DNA of 64,000 nucleotides from Flavobacteriales bacterium. GTDB lineage: Bacteria > Bacteroidota > Bacteroidia > NS11-12g > UBA9320. The position numbers were made by a program, and so were the translations under genes. Under the pieces are notes generated by a model. It was not told the DNA's origin. It saw nothing but the letters and a program-made list of their open reading frames with translations, and made no database searches. Shown here in pieces: positions 1-10,267 of this stretch. The stretch lies in contig JACJZT010000008.1 in NCBI GenBank assembly GCA_020635455.1, forward strand, positions 62,001 to 126,000, written 5' to 3'. Position 1 is the stretch's first letter. Every line of letters begins with the position of its first letter.

Positions 1-1256
1 CTCATCTCACCTGAGAAGGTATAAGAAGTCGGTGCCTTGAAATTTGTTTTTTCAGCCAAAAGATTCATAACAGCCTTATAGAGGTCATTCATTCCCGGAT
101 CATTAAACTGTGATGCTATTGTTCCATACACCGGCATGCTATCCGTCTTTTCTTCAAAGCGATTGTGGTTTCTCTGAAATTGCTTTCTTACATCTCTAAG
201 CGCATCCTGTGCTCCTCTTTTGTCGAACTTATTGAGGGCAATAAGGTCTGCAAAATCAAGCATGTCAATTTTTTCAAGTTGAGAAGCAGCACCGTATTCC
301 GGCGTCATAACGTACAAACTCACATCGCTGTGATCGGTTATTTCAGTATCCGACTGACCAATGCCTGAAGTTTCCAAAATTATTAGATCATAACCTGCTG
401 CCTTCAGGATCAATACTGCGTCATCAACATGTTTACTCAGGGCAAGATTGGCCTGACGTGTAGCAAGACTCCTCATAAATACCCGTTTGTTCTTGATCGA
501 GTTCATGCGGATACGGTCACCCAATAAAGCTCCACCTGTTTTTCGTTTGGAAGGGTCTACGGAAAGTATCCCAATGGTTTTATCGGGAAAGTCCATCAGG
601 AATCTCCGCACCAGTTCATCTACCAAACTAGATTTTCCTGAGCCACCGGTACCAGTAATTCCTAAAACAGGTGCTGAAACATTTCCCACCTTTTTGCGAA
701 TTTCATCGATATGCTTGTCGAATTGCTCAGGATAATTTTCTGCAGCAGAGATCAAACGCGCTATTTTCATTGGGTTTTTCTCACGAACTGCACCTACTTC
801 ACCGTTTAAATTTTTACCTGTAGGGTAATCGGATTGTTTAACAAGATCGTTTATCATACCCTGTAAACCCAAAGCGCGTCCATCATCGGGGTGGTAGATC
901 CTTGCAATGCCATAATCCATTAATTCCTTAATTTCCTGCGGCAAAATAGTTCCTCCTCCCCCACCAAATATCTTTATATGACCTGCACCTTTTTCCTTCA
1001 GCAGGTCGTACATGTATTTAAAGTATTCGTTATGTCCACCCTGATAGCTGGTCAGGGCAATTGCATTGGCATCTTCCTGTATGGCGGTGTCAACAACTTC
1101 TTCCGCCGACCTGTCGTGTCCCAAATGGATCACTTCACATCCGGTTGACTGTATAATTCTCCTCATTACATTAATGGCAGCATCATGACCATCAAAGAGA
1201 GATGCCGCTGTAACGATCCTTACTTTATTAACAGGGGTATATACTTCTGAATTCAT
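1..1256 (-). CDS. icmF: Fused isobutyryl-CoA mutase IcmF, N-terminal part (runs off the left edge)
   Basis: This enzyme interconverts isobutyryl-CoA and butyryl-CoA with adenosylcobalamin. IcmF fuses the B12-binding domain, a MeaB-like G-protein chaperone and the mutase barrel. Only the first 418 codons lie in the window, translated here from the minus strand. Seen: the B12-binding motif FDGHDAA with D22 and H24 (the cobalt-ligand histidine position), then GGGGG around residue 100, a P-loop GITGTGGSGKSS near residues 197-208 and a G4-like motif ALNKFDK. The order B12 domain then GTPase is diagnostic of IcmF rather than of separate methylmalonyl-CoA mutase subunits. The ATG at 1256 follows a TATCTTTG promoter element by 7 nt. 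The catalytic barrel is beyond the window, so completeness cannot be judged. Confidence 0.9.
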   Translation of the reverse strand, partial: MNSEVYTPVNKVRIVTAASLFDGHDAAINVMRRIIQSTGCEVIHLGHDRSAEEVVDTAIQEDANAIALTSYQGGHNEYFKYMYDLLKEKGAGHIKIFGGGGGTILPQEIKELMDYGIARIYHPDDGRALGLQGMINDLVKQSDYPTGKNLNGEVGAVREKNPMKIARLISAAENYPEQFDKHIDEIRKKVGNVSAPVLGITGTGGSGKSSLVDELVRRFLMDFPDKTIGILSVDPSKRKTGGALLGDRIRMNSIKNKRVFMRSLATRQANLALSKHVDDAVLILKAAGYDLIILETSGIGQSDTEITDHSDVSLYVMTPEYGAASQLEKIDMLDFADLIALNKFDKRGAQDALRDVRKQFQRNHNRFEEKTDSMPVYGTIASQFNDPGMNDLYKAVMNLLAEKTNFKAPTSYTFSGEM

Positions 1257-1263
1257 GTAAAGG

Positions 1264-1271
1264 CAAAGATA
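1264..1271 (-). promoter_or_regulatory. Promoter -7 element before icmF
   Basis: On the minus strand TATCTTTG, a perfect TAnnTTTG Bacteroidota -7 element, ends 7 nt before the icmF ATG. I see no clear TTG -33 element 20 nt upstream. The mRNA would have almost no leader. Confidence 0.5.
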
Positions 1272-1326
1272 AATATTTTATGACGCTAAAAAATCATTGA
1301 TTTAAGAGCAGGTATTAAGTAAAAAA

Positions 1327-1354
1327 AACTCCCGCTTCAATTGAAACGGGAGTT
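1327..1354 (-). terminator. Intrinsic terminator of the giant phosphatase/SdrD gene
   Basis: The arms AACTCCCG (1327-1334) and CGGGAGTT (1347-1354) pair perfectly. Between them lies the palindrome TTCAATTGAA, so the stem can extend. On the minus strand it is followed by a run of Ts (1320-1328 on the plus strand is A-rich). It sits about 110 nt beyond the stop of the 2788-residue gene and before icmF. Confidence 0.85.
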
Positions 1355-1464
1355 AATTTTTCCAATCTTCAGGATATTGGAGCTTTTTTTTGATTCTTAA
1401 CTATTCGAATCCCCGGTCGGCCATCAACGGCCTGACCCTTGAAGATCAGTCTTTTTAATTAAGG

Positions 1465-4400
1465 TTATTGTTTGTACACCTTAAATACTTTGGTTTCTCT
1501 TTCATCCGAAATGCTGATGCTGTAGTATCCTGCATCCAGATGTTTGAAAGAGATCGATTCAACAAACTGCCCGGCTGGCGGAACATCCAGCATTTTTTCA
1601 TAAACCGTTCTTCCTGTCATGTCGTTTATGGTTACTTTAACTTTGTTCTTAAACTGATCCGGTCCGAAAGTTATGGTCAAGTCATCCTTGATAGGACTTG
1701 GGTATACCTTAACCAAACCTGCATCTTTCAAATTGATGACTTCAATGTGAGAATAAGAATATTCACCGTCGAAGTCAACTTGTTTGATCCTGTAATAGAT
1801 CACATTAGGTCCTAGCTGATTGACCTTCAGATCGATCAGGTCATAATTAAGAACGAAGTTGCTGTTTCCTGAAACGGATTTGGATTCTACTCTTCCAATG
1901 TTTGTAAAATTCACTGCATCCAAACTTCTTTCAACTTCAAAATGACTGTTGTTTATTTCTGTTGCAGTAGACCAGTTCAATAGAACGTCCTTGTTGTTGT
2001 TGATCAATACAGCATCAAAGTTCAGCCATTTCACAGGAACCGGAGTAAAGGTACTGGCATTGATGATTCCGGCATCCATATTTACAAAATTATCACCTGC
2101 TGCAAGGTCAAAGGTGGCGGTAGTACCTGCATTTCCGCCGCTGGCTCCTACATCACTGTCTGTATCACTTTCCGTTCCGCTGCTCAATCCATCCGCTCCG
2201 TTGGTTCCAACGTTTTGAGTTGTCCATGCCGGATCGTTACCCGGAGTTCCAGTGGTATTGAAATTAGGCATATTCGCATCAAATACAAGGTAATAGCCGG
2301 TTCCCGGAGGAACGTTCGTCATACTCCAGTTGCCATTTCCATCTGTTACTGCAGAACCAATCTCAACATTGGAAGAATTGTACAACCTTACGACAACCCC
2401 TGCTAAACCGGGTTCTCCGGCATCCTGCACTCCATCCTTATTGATATCGTGCCAAACCCTGTTTCCAATGGTTGCAGTATTTGATGGGGTTAAACCTGCA
2501 TCAATCTTGAGGTTAATAGTACCGGCATCCAGTTTGATGTTCGCTGTTGTATTGGTTGTTGGATCAACATCACTGTCCGTTCCTGCACTTTCTGCAGTTG
2601 CATCTTTGGTGGTGATCTGGTAACCCGGATAAGTTTCCGGTCTCATAAAATAGTTTCCGGGCAATAAGTTTGGAAAGAGGTATTTGCCATTCTGATCGGT
2701 GATGGCTGACGAAACATAAGAACTATCCAATGAATTGTATAGACTTACTGTAACTCCCGCAACTCCTGCTTCAGTACTGTCCTGAATTCCATCACCATTT
2801 TCATCAAACCATACATAATCACCTAACATAGCTGTATTTCCATTTAATCCCGCATCGAGAGTATTGTCATTTCGGTTAGATGAATTAAGTGTCACCTTGG
2901 CAGTGGCACCTGTTATCACATCTGCATCCGAACCATTATTGGTATTGGTTCCTGATTGAGTGGTAAAGGTCATGTTGTCCGGCAAGTTGGAGAAGATCAC
3001 ACTGTAATCACCATCGGCCAGTCCTGTAAATTTATACAAGCCATTGATATCTGTTGAGGTAGATGCAATTGGAACATTGCTGCTATTCAGTAAGGTAACC
3101 GTAACTCCAGGCACTCCTGCTTCTGAAGCATCCTGAATACCATCCTTGTCTGCATCGAACCAAACGTAATTTCCTAGAGTATTTGTATTTGCAGGAGGTT
3201 TAATACCAAGATCCACACTTAGGTTTTCTTCACCGGCGCTCAATGCGATAATGGCTGTTCGGCTAAAACCTGATGGTGCTCCTCCTGTACCGAGAGCGCC
3301 TCCGTCGCTGTCAAGATTATCGTCAGAACCTGCATTTTGGCTGGTAAGGGTATAACCTGAAGGAATGTTACCAAACTGAACAATGTAGCTACCTGCAGAC
3401 AATCCAGTAAACATATATTCACCAAGAGCATTGGTAATGGTTGTGGTTTTGGTTAATGGACCTGCACCATCCGGATCAATTGAATTTCCACTACTGTTGA
3501 GTAATTCAACGGTAATACCGGCTACACCGGGTTCTCCTGCATCCTGTATACCGTTACCGTTGGTTCCGCCAGATGTAACGGGCAAATCTATCCAAACACG
3601 GTTCCCAAGGCTGGCAAGACCTGAAGGCTTGCCTTCGATCAAACCGGCATCAAGATTGGTAATGGTTGAACCACCTGTTACGTTTACACTACCGGTTCGT
3701 CCGGTAACCGGATTCACATCGCTGTCAAGATTATCGTTTCCACCTGCATCGGCCGTTGTGAATTTATAATTTGAAGGCAAGTTGTCAAAACCTACACTAT
3801 AGCTTCCGGGAGTAATGTTGGTGAATAAATAAAAACCATTATCGTCTGTTGTTACCGTATCAACGGCAACATTGCTGTTGTTATAAAGGATCACCCTCAC
3901 TCCGGGGATACCGGGTTCTCCCGCATCCTGAACTCCATCTCCGTCAAGGTCGTTCCAAACATAATCGCCCAATGCACCAACCGAACCGGCACTTGATGTG
4001 CTATAGTAACCGGCATCAATGGTCATGTTGCGCTCTCCGGAGGCAAGTGTGATCAAATTGGTAATACCTGTAGTGACATCCGGATCACTGTCAACGCTTG
4101 CGGTTCCCTGGAAACGTGAGGTAGGAGTCATTCCGGATGGGGTCCTGAACTGAACGTAATATTTCTTTCCGCTGAGATTGTTGAATACATAGTTGCCAAA
4201 TGCGTCCGTTTTAACAGAGTCAATGGCAGTATTGGTTGAATCTCTGAGAATAACCATTACACCTTCTATACCTGGTTCGCCTGCATCCTGCACGCCATTT
4301 CGGTTATTATCATACCAAACACGGTCACCGATACTGGAACTTGCTGTATTTTGAAGTTTCAAACCTGCATCTACGTATGAAATGGTTTCGCCGGCACTCA

Positions 4401-7400
4401 GGGTAAAAGTACCTGTTTTACCATAGAATAATCCCGGAGTAGTACCGGCGTCTGAATTTCCGGTTGCGGATACTCCACCCGAATTGGTGGTGTATTGCAT
4501 ACCGGGAGGTAAACTAAATCCTACACGATAGGTACCCGGATCAACATTGGTAAATTCATAAAATCCGTTGGCATCTGTAACCGTAGTTGCAATAGGGGTA
4601 GTTCCGGCACTGTTATAAAGAGTTACCGTAACTCCGGAAACACCGGGTTCACCTGCATCCTGAACACCATTGGTGTTGTTATCGAGCCATACAAAATCTC
4701 CTATGCTTCCCTTGCTTGCATCGTTGAGGAATACCAGACCGGCATCTATATTCAATTCACTTTCATTTGCACCTATGTTAAATGCATAAGTTCTTCCTGT
4801 ATAAACATTCGCATCCGAACCGGTTGCCTTTGGTTTGGTTCCGTCAGTATTGTCAGCAGTATTGGTTTGTGTAGTAAAACCGTAATTTGGAGGAAGGGTA
4901 AACCCAACTGTATAATTTCCGGGATTCACCAGGTTGAACAGATAATAGCCATAAGCATCCGTAATGGTCGTACTTACGATCGAATCGGTTCCGGATTTAT
5001 AGAGTGTTACAACCACACCGGAAACACCTGGTTCTCCACTATCCTGTTCGCCGTCCTTATCCAGGTCGAGCCAAACCCTATCCCCAATCCGGGTATCAAT
5101 AAAACCAAAATTATTGTTTCCATCATATTGTCCGTAGGAAGTAAACAATGCTTTTTCGGTAATGCTATCCGTGGTAGTGGTAGTTAAATTGGTAAGGATG
5201 GTTCCTGTAATTTTTGGTCTTGAAAGGTACCTGCCCAAGGTGTCTACCAAAAATGCATAATGACCCAATGCGGAAGTGACCGTACTATCGACCAGTTGAT
5301 CGTTTGAGTCCCATATACCATTTGCATTGCTGTCTTTGTAGAGATAAACCTTATGATTAGGGAATATTTCCTCATTTGCATTAAAAGTTCCGGAAACGTT
5401 TTCGTCCCAGAAAACATATCCCGCCAGTAAATTTTCTGAAGTTCCTGTAAAACAGTCGCATCCTTCAACATCCGTGGCACCGGAGGTAAATCCAATAGGA
5501 CCGATCTGTGTAACGTCACCGTTTACTTTACTGATCTCATAGAAGGTGTTATCGGTTGCAGCAGATACTTTACCGGTTGTTCCGTAGATCTCACCATCGT
5601 TATAATAACCCATACCTTCGATATCCGAAATTCCGTTTACGCCGATCTTGGTCGCAATACCCGTCCATGGATCCAAGGTTATCATGGCATTATTACTTCC
5701 ACCGTTGTTGTTCGAACCATACATAACTCCGGTTACAGGCATCATTCCAATATCATCGACATCGGAAAGTATGTCGGTTCCTTTAATTTCTTTGTATCCA
5801 ACATTGGAACCATAGGTATTTGGTTTGGGTTGCCCGGTGGTTCTGTTTATCTGGAAAATCAAGTCGTTTTTATTGGTCCCGCTCCTTCTCTCTACGGCCC
5901 AAAGGATGTCATTGGCAGCATCATAGGTCAGGCCGTCAACATCGGATATATTAATGGAAGTAGTTGAGGTACCAATTACACCGGAAATGGTTCCCATGGC
6001 AGAGCCAATGGATGTAAAGGCTCCGGTCTCCATATTGATCCAACCAAACTGATCGCCATCCACCGAATAAAGGGTATCCATATTTTTCACCAAAGCACAG
6101 GATTCGATGTTTACCGTTCCCGTACTGCCAATCTTTAAACTGGATCCTGTTTTGCGATTGACCATATGCAATTCATCAACCGTATTGGAATTGTCTGCAC
6201 CATCTGCAACAAGGAAACATTGTGTTCTTGGACCAATATAACCAAAGTCATAGGTGGTTGTATCGGCCAGTAAGGTTGAATTAAACTCTATGATCGTATC
6301 TGTGGTAAATACTGAACTTGAAAACAAATCGCCGGTAACAAGTTTCACAACTCCATGTCGTGGAACAACATTAACCTTGCCTACGATTAATGTTAGTTTG
6401 CAAGGATTGCCTCCATCATAATTATCTGCCCTTCTTAAACCTGAAAGACCCGAAACTCTTTCCATCCTGAAACCGACTGAATTTCCGTAAGCCCATCCGG
6501 CACGGTCAACGATCTCCTGAACAATGTTGCTCACATCTGTTGAAACCTGTGGGGTAAGAGAACCTGGCCAGGTTGGCAAGCTCCCTGATAAAGGCCAACG
6601 ACGGGTTGCTGTCGTTAAAGGTCTCCCACTCATATCATTGGCAGTACCTGCAAATTCCTGAGTATTGTCCTCGTCAAAACCAAAAATATTGACCGCAAGG
6701 TTCGTTGAATTTCCCGGTTCTGAAGCATCCGGATACATGGTTATGTATGCTGCAAGTATGGTATCACCGGGATTTACCTTAATGTTGTTAAATCGTATAC
6801 CTACATATTGTTCGGACCCGTCGTTGAACATTTCAAGGTCTGTACTGTTGCGGTTCATGGTACCTGATGTGGTTTGTTCAGCATCGTCATTGGTTGCTTC
6901 AACGGTATACGTAACCGTATCTCTTCCTCCTGCCTTTAATTCCATAAAATACTTACCATAAAGATCGGTAGTGGATTCCTGGAGGAAATCAGAAGGACCA
7001 ACTACGCCATTCGAGTCAAGATCTTTGTATATCCTTACCCGGATCAGAGCAGCACCAAATTTATCAAAAATGGCATCGTTAAAGAGTCCATCACTGTTAC
7101 GATCAAGGAATAATTGACCCTTAAAATATCTATGGGGCCCGGTAGCAACCGGCGCTGCAGTTACCGTTAAAAATACATATCCTGTATCGCATAAATTACC
7201 AGCATCACAGATCTGATATACGATGGTATCCGGTCCCGCATAAAAATCATCGGCAGTATAAGTTATGGTATTTCCACCGTTCACTACTGCATTACCATGA
7301 GCCGGAGCTTCGATAATACTTGTGGTGAACGTTTGCCCATAGGGGTCATAATCGTTTGCCTGAACATTTATTACAACCGGCTGACTTGACACGGCTGCTT

Positions 7401-9831
7401 TTGTATCGTTGTTGGCTACCGGTGGTACGTTTGGTGGATTAACAATAAAGGTATCTGCCAAACAACCCTGATTGTCGGCTACTACATACGTTTGTGAAGT
7501 TGTGCCAACATTGATGGTCCTGTTTCCTGAACTGCTTGGACTCCAGTTATAGGTTCCCGGCCATGATGCAGTTAGTTGAACAGTATCGTTGATGTTCAGA
7601 ACGCTCCATGTGTTAACATCCTTGAACATAGTAAAACTATCCGTTACAACCCCATTTTTATTAAGGTATTTTAATCGTAACCGATTGCTGTTAATATCTA
7701 AAACTGCTGTACCTCCAATGGAAGATTCGGAATAGTACATTGCATTATGAGGATAGGCTGCCTGAGTTGAACCTGTGGTTCCTGCAGATCCTGCCACAAC
7801 ATAAACCGTACCCTGATGATCGGTGCTTGATTTCACGTAAGCACAGGACGAATTATCAACATATCGACCTGAAGAGCTGCTTACCTCATAAGAACTGTTG
7901 TAAGATGCTTCATTTCCGTAATACCCGTTAATAAGTTTGGTTCTTTCATAATTATGACTGTGGCCAACGAGGATAAGATCTACATCAAAACGCTCCAGCA
8001 TTCTTACAAAGCGGTTTCGGATTGCAACAAGGTCGCTTTCATTATCCGAATTATGAGACCCCATAGTGTAGGGAGGATGATGCCAATAAAGAACTTTCCA
8101 TTTCTGGGTTGTGGCAGCAAGGTCCTGTTTTAGCCAAATTGCCTGGGCACCCGTTGTATCATACATTTTGTTGGAAGCTACTTCTCCATAGGAATCTAAG
8201 GATACAAAATGAATATTTGCGTGATCAAAGGAATAATATGATTGGGCATTTGAAGCCGTACCCCCGATTTCTCCTCCCTTAGGCACCGTAAACAATTTAT
8301 GATACGGATTATCAGGAGTTACCGACGAACCATTATTGTAATCGTGATTGCCAGGGCAAGGGAATAATGGACTCTTCTTCAAAATGGCCGGTTCATACAG
8401 ATTAAAGAATTTATCTCTGTATTCATTGTCAGTACCGTTGTCATAAGCATTATCGCCTAACAGCAATACCAGATCGGTATGTTTTGCGGAGGTGTATGAG
8501 TAATAAGCGTCTCGCGTATTTTGTTGATGCGTATTGTTTCGTCCACAGTCGCCCAATACCCATACGCGGGTATCCTTATCGGTTCCGATTGTAGGTGAGG
8601 TGTAAAAGAAATTACTGTCACTCGATTCGAGGGTGTCCCCGGCAGTGGAACCAATTGCGTAGTAGTATTTTGTATTGGGAGAAAGTCCTGTGAGGGATAC
8701 TTCGTGCTCAGTGGTGTCTATATTCTGATCGGCAACATTGGTCTTGGTCCCACGGGTGAGTCCATACCAAACCCGAGCCTGATGACGCACATGCGTTCTC
8801 CAGCGAATGTTCATTCCGGTTGATTTGCCCATAACCAGATAAGGTCCGTTTATCACGTGTGTTGGGGTTGGAAGTCCCACAACAATACTCGAACTTGCCG
8901 GCCCGGTAAAAGTTCCCTGTGTTGCGGTGATCGTGGTGACCTCCGTTTTGTTCAGAGTTGTTGTTAAGGTTGTTGTTGAAGCCCCGGAAGTAAAGGACAC
9001 ATTGGTTGTGTATACCGGAGCAGAGGCTGAAGTTCCGGGGCCCGAATATACGATCGTTTTTGCGCCTGAATAAGACGTTACAACATTATAAAATTGGTCC
9101 GTAGCCCTTATTCGGGTAATTACAAAGGATGTACCTGCCTTTTGATTGGATACTGCCCCACTGTTTCCGCTGCCTGCTTTTGTGTTGGCATCCGTGAAGG
9201 TTTGACCGGGTAGGGTAATGAACAAGTGTTTATGTGCACCAACGACCTGTGAAACATTTCCACAGACAAAGTTGTTCAGTCCGGCAATGGTTCCTCCGGT
9301 TCCATCCTGAAAGGTGATGTTACCGGTTCCGGGCACATTTCCGCCATCGTCTGCACGAATTTCAATGAAGTTAAAATCAATTCGGTCGTCCTGGTTGGTA
9401 CCATTTGTTGTATACGTAACTGTTAAAACAGTTGCACTGGTCCAAACAATCGAAGCAGAAGTAATGGCTCGTCCTGACCTGGGAGTGGCTGTCATTGCAT
9501 TCGCTGGAAATTGATTAAAAGAATACCCGGCAGGAGCAACAATTTTGAAGGTTCCATTGGTTTGATTGGATGGAAAATCAGCATTATTGTTTTCATCCAA
9601 ACGAATTTGACTAAGAACGGTCCAAACAGGGCTTGTTGCATTGCTTGCACGGTCGGCAGAAACACCGTTAGCATCCGTTACAACCGAACTTACTGAAATG
9701 TTTGCTAAAGCAGAATTTAACAAAAATATCATTGAACCAAGCAAGAATAGTTTTGATAAATTTAAGACTTGTTTTTGGGTTGAGGAATAAGGTTTCACCT
9801 TATTCGACAAGAAGGAGTAGTTTTTTCTCAT
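1465..9831 (-). CDS. Giant T9SS-secreted protein: purple-acid-phosphatase-like module, beta-propeller-like domain, eight SdrD-B repeats
   Basis: A 2788-residue secreted protein. Order seen: signal peptide (to about 44); adhesin-like N-terminal domains (to about 318); a fibronectin-III-like purple acid phosphatase N-domain (about 320-408); a metallophosphatase with the full metal-ligand set, namely GDCGR at 427-431, GDNAY at 459-463, GNHD at 494-497, WHH at 583-585 and GHSHNYER at 623-630; Ig-like and cadherin-like linkers (to about 895); a divergent SdrD-like domain; a propeller-like domain of the DUF6923 kind (about 1207-1460); one divergent and eight canonical SdrD-B repeats (about 1467-2595); a fibronectin-like domain; and a T9SS type A sorting domain starting KVYPSPIKDDLTI and ending in KVYKQ. 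I infer surface anchoring and phosphoester hydrolysis; the substrate is unknown. ATG at 9831 is preferred over an in-frame TTG at 9837. The 2028-residue protein at 12056-18142 is a paralog without the phosphatase. Confidence 0.9.
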   Translation of the reverse strand: MRKNYSFLSNKVKPYSSTQKQVLNLSKLFLLGSMIFLLNSALANISVSSVVTDANGVSADRASNATSPVWTVLSQIRLDENNNADFPSNQTNGTFKIVAPAGYSFNQFPANAMTATPRSGRAITSASIVWTSATVLTVTYTTNGTNQDDRIDFNFIEIRADDGGNVPGTGNITFQDGTGGTIAGLNNFVCGNVSQVVGAHKHLFITLPGQTFTDANTKAGSGNSGAVSNQKAGTSFVITRIRATDQFYNVVTSYSGAKTIVYSGPGTSASAPVYTTNVSFTSGASTTTLTTTLNKTEVTTITATQGTFTGPASSSIVVGLPTPTHVINGPYLVMGKSTGMNIRWRTHVRHQARVWYGLTRGTKTNVADQNIDTTEHEVSLTGLSPNTKYYYAIGSTAGDTLESSDSNFFYTSPTIGTDKDTRVWVLGDCGRNNTHQQNTRDAYYSYTSAKHTDLVLLLGDNAYDNGTDNEYRDKFFNLYEPAILKKSPLFPCPGNHDYNNGSSVTPDNPYHKLFTVPKGGEIGGTASNAQSYYSFDHANIHFVSLDSYGEVASNKMYDTTGAQAIWLKQDLAATTQKWKVLYWHHPPYTMGSHNSDNESDLVAIRNRFVRMLERFDVDLILVGHSHNYERTKLINGYYGNEASYNSSYEVSSSSGRYVDNSSCAYVKSSTDHQGTVYVVAGSAGTTGSTQAAYPHNAMYYSESSIGGTAVLDINSNRLRLKYLNKNGVVTDSFTMFKDVNTWSVLNINDTVQLTASWPGTYNWSPSSSGNRTINVGTTSQTYVVADNQGCLADTFIVNPPNVPPVANNDTKAAVSSQPVVINVQANDYDPYGQTFTTSIIEAPAHGNAVVNGGNTITYTADDFYAGPDTIVYQICDAGNLCDTGYVFLTVTAAPVATGPHRYFKGQLFLDRNSDGLFNDAIFDKFGAALIRVRIYKDLDSNGVVGPSDFLQESTTDLYGKYFMELKAGGRDTVTYTVEATNDDAEQTTSGTMNRNSTDLEMFNDGSEQYVGIRFNNIKVNPGDTILAAYITMYPDASEPGNSTNLAVNIFGFDEDNTQEFAGTANDMSGRPLTTATRRWPLSGSLPTWPGSLTPQVSTDVSNIVQEIVDRAGWAYGNSVGFRMERVSGLSGLRRADNYDGGNPCKLTLIVGKVNVVPRHGVVKLVTGDLFSSSVFTTDTIIEFNSTLLADTTTYDFGYIGPRTQCFLVADGADNSNTVDELHMVNRKTGSSLKIGSTGTVNIESCALVKNMDTLYSVDGDQFGWINMETGAFTSIGSAMGTISGVIGTSTTSINISDVDGLTYDAANDILWAVERRSGTNKNDLIFQINRTTGQPKPNTYGSNVGYKEIKGTDILSDVDDIGMMPVTGVMYGSNNNGGSNNAMITLDPWTGIATKIGVNGISDIEGMGYYNDGEIYGTTGKVSAATDNTFYEISKVNGDVTQIGPIGFTSGATDVEGCDCFTGTSENLLAGYVFWDENVSGTFNANEEIFPNHKVYLYKDSNANGIWDSNDQLVDSTVTSALGHYAFLVDTLGRYLSRPKITGTILTNLTTTTTDSITEKALFTSYGQYDGNNNFGFIDTRIGDRVWLDLDKDGEQDSGEPGVSGVVVTLYKSGTDSIVSTTITDAYGYYLFNLVNPGNYTVGFTLPPNYGFTTQTNTADNTDGTKPKATGSDANVYTGRTYAFNIGANESELNIDAGLVFLNDASKGSIGDFVWLDNNTNGVQDAGEPGVSGVTVTLYNSAGTTPIATTVTDANGFYEFTNVDPGTYRVGFSLPPGMQYTTNSGGVSATGNSDAGTTPGLFYGKTGTFTLSAGETISYVDAGLKLQNTASSSIGDRVWYDNNRNGVQDAGEPGIEGVMVILRDSTNTAIDSVKTDAFGNYVFNNLSGKKYYVQFRTPSGMTPTSRFQGTASVDSDPDVTTGITNLITLASGERNMTIDAGYYSTSSAGSVGALGDYVWNDLDGDGVQDAGEPGIPGVRVILYNNSNVAVDTVTTDDNGFYLFTNITPGSYSVGFDNLPSNYKFTTADAGGNDNLDSDVNPVTGRTGSVNVTGGSTITNLDAGLIEGKPSGLASLGNRVWIDLPVTSGGTNGNGIQDAGEPGVAGITVELLNSSGNSIDPDGAGPLTKTTTITNALGEYMFTGLSAGSYIVQFGNIPSGYTLTSQNAGSDDNLDSDGGALGTGGAPSGFSRTAIIALSAGEENLSVDLGIKPPANTNTLGNYVWFDADKDGIQDASEAGVPGVTVTLLNSSNVPIASTSTDINGLYKFTGLADGDYSVIFSNLPDNMTFTTQSGTNTNNGSDADVITGATAKVTLNSSNRNDNTLDAGLNGNTAMLGDYVWFDENGDGIQDSTEAGVAGVTVSLYNSLDSSYVSSAITDQNGKYLFPNLLPGNYFMRPETYPGYQITTKDATAESAGTDSDVDPTTNTTANIKLDAGTINLKIDAGLTPSNTATIGNRVWHDINKDGVQDAGEPGLAGVVVRLYNSSNVEIGSAVTDGNGNWSMTNVPPGTGYYLVFDANMPNFNTTGTPGNDPAWTTQNVGTNGADGLSSGTESDTDSDVGASGGNAGTTATFDLAAGDNFVNMDAGIINASTFTPVPVKWLNFDAVLINNNKDVLLNWSTATEINNSHFEVERSLDAVNFTNIGRVESKSVSGNSNFVLNYDLIDLKVNQLGPNVIYYRIKQVDFDGEYSYSHIEVINLKDAGLVKVYPSPIKDDLTITFGPDQFKNKVKVTINDMTGRTVYEKMLDVPPAGQFVESISFKHLDAGYYSISISDERETKVFKVYKQ
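2050..5088 (-). repeat. Array of eight SdrD-B-type protein repeats in the 2788-residue protein
   Basis: Eight units of about 115-135 residues each begin with a signature like GDYVWxDxDxDGxQDxGEPG followed by GVxVTLY and GxYxFxxLxPGxY. The fifth unit has a unique insertion (GGTNGNG). In other proteins such domains bind calcium through the DxDxDG loops and act as rigid stalks. The DNA copies are diverged, so this is a protein-level repeat and not a recent tandem DNA duplication. Confidence 0.85.
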
Positions 9832-10267
9832 AGACAAAGATTAATTAGTGTTCTTTTTAAAGAAACATTCCACAAAAGTGCTTTTTTATCCATAAATTCA
9901 AGTATTAAGAATTTCTTAGATGTATTTTCCGTAAAATTGCTTTGCTTATTTCACTGTAGAAAAAAAATCAAATCTACCTATTCAATTATTTGATTTAAAA
10001 CATTTTACATGCAATTGGGACCCAAGAGTGAGTTTGCGATTCTACAATAAGGGGTTTTAAGAATTATGACACTCAGATGACATTTTAAAACCATGTTTTT
10101 GTTCTAAAAAGTCATTTTAAGTTAAAATCTTTATTCACTCTGAGGTAAAAATTGGATATTCTTAAGTTAATATCTAAACTTATTTTTAGTAGGATTAAAC
10201 CATTCACAAAGAGCAAATCTTTTGATCGGTATTCGATTATTAAGATGTTCTGAATTAAGGAATTATG
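9832..10267. other. Intergenic region upstream of the giant phosphatase/SdrD gene
   Basis: 436 bases, very AT-rich, between the start of the giant gene and the end of the lipid kinase gene. I see no ORF worth calling and no strong hairpin. The only signal is the possible promoter at 9969-9999, which would leave a leader of about 130 nt. Confidence 0.6.
9969..9999 (-). promoter_or_regulatory. Possible promoter of the giant phosphatase/SdrD gene
   Basis: On the minus strand TAGATTTG (9976-9969) fits TAnnTTTG. A TTT triplet, weakly resembling the TTG -33 element, lies 20 nt upstream (9999-9997). It was chosen by eye in an AT-rich region, so chance occurrence is possible. Confidence 0.4.

Noticed and set aside
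2050..5088. The repetitive sequence as a possible CRISPR or tandem DNA repeat
   Set aside because: The repetition is at the protein level, about 350-400 bases per unit and diverged in DNA, in frame with one long coding sequence. There are no short identical repeats with spacers.
1468..5187. Several open frames of 60-115 codons on the plus strand inside the giant gene
   Set aside because: They are antisense shadows of a low-complexity repeat gene; none has a promoter or a recognisable protein motif.
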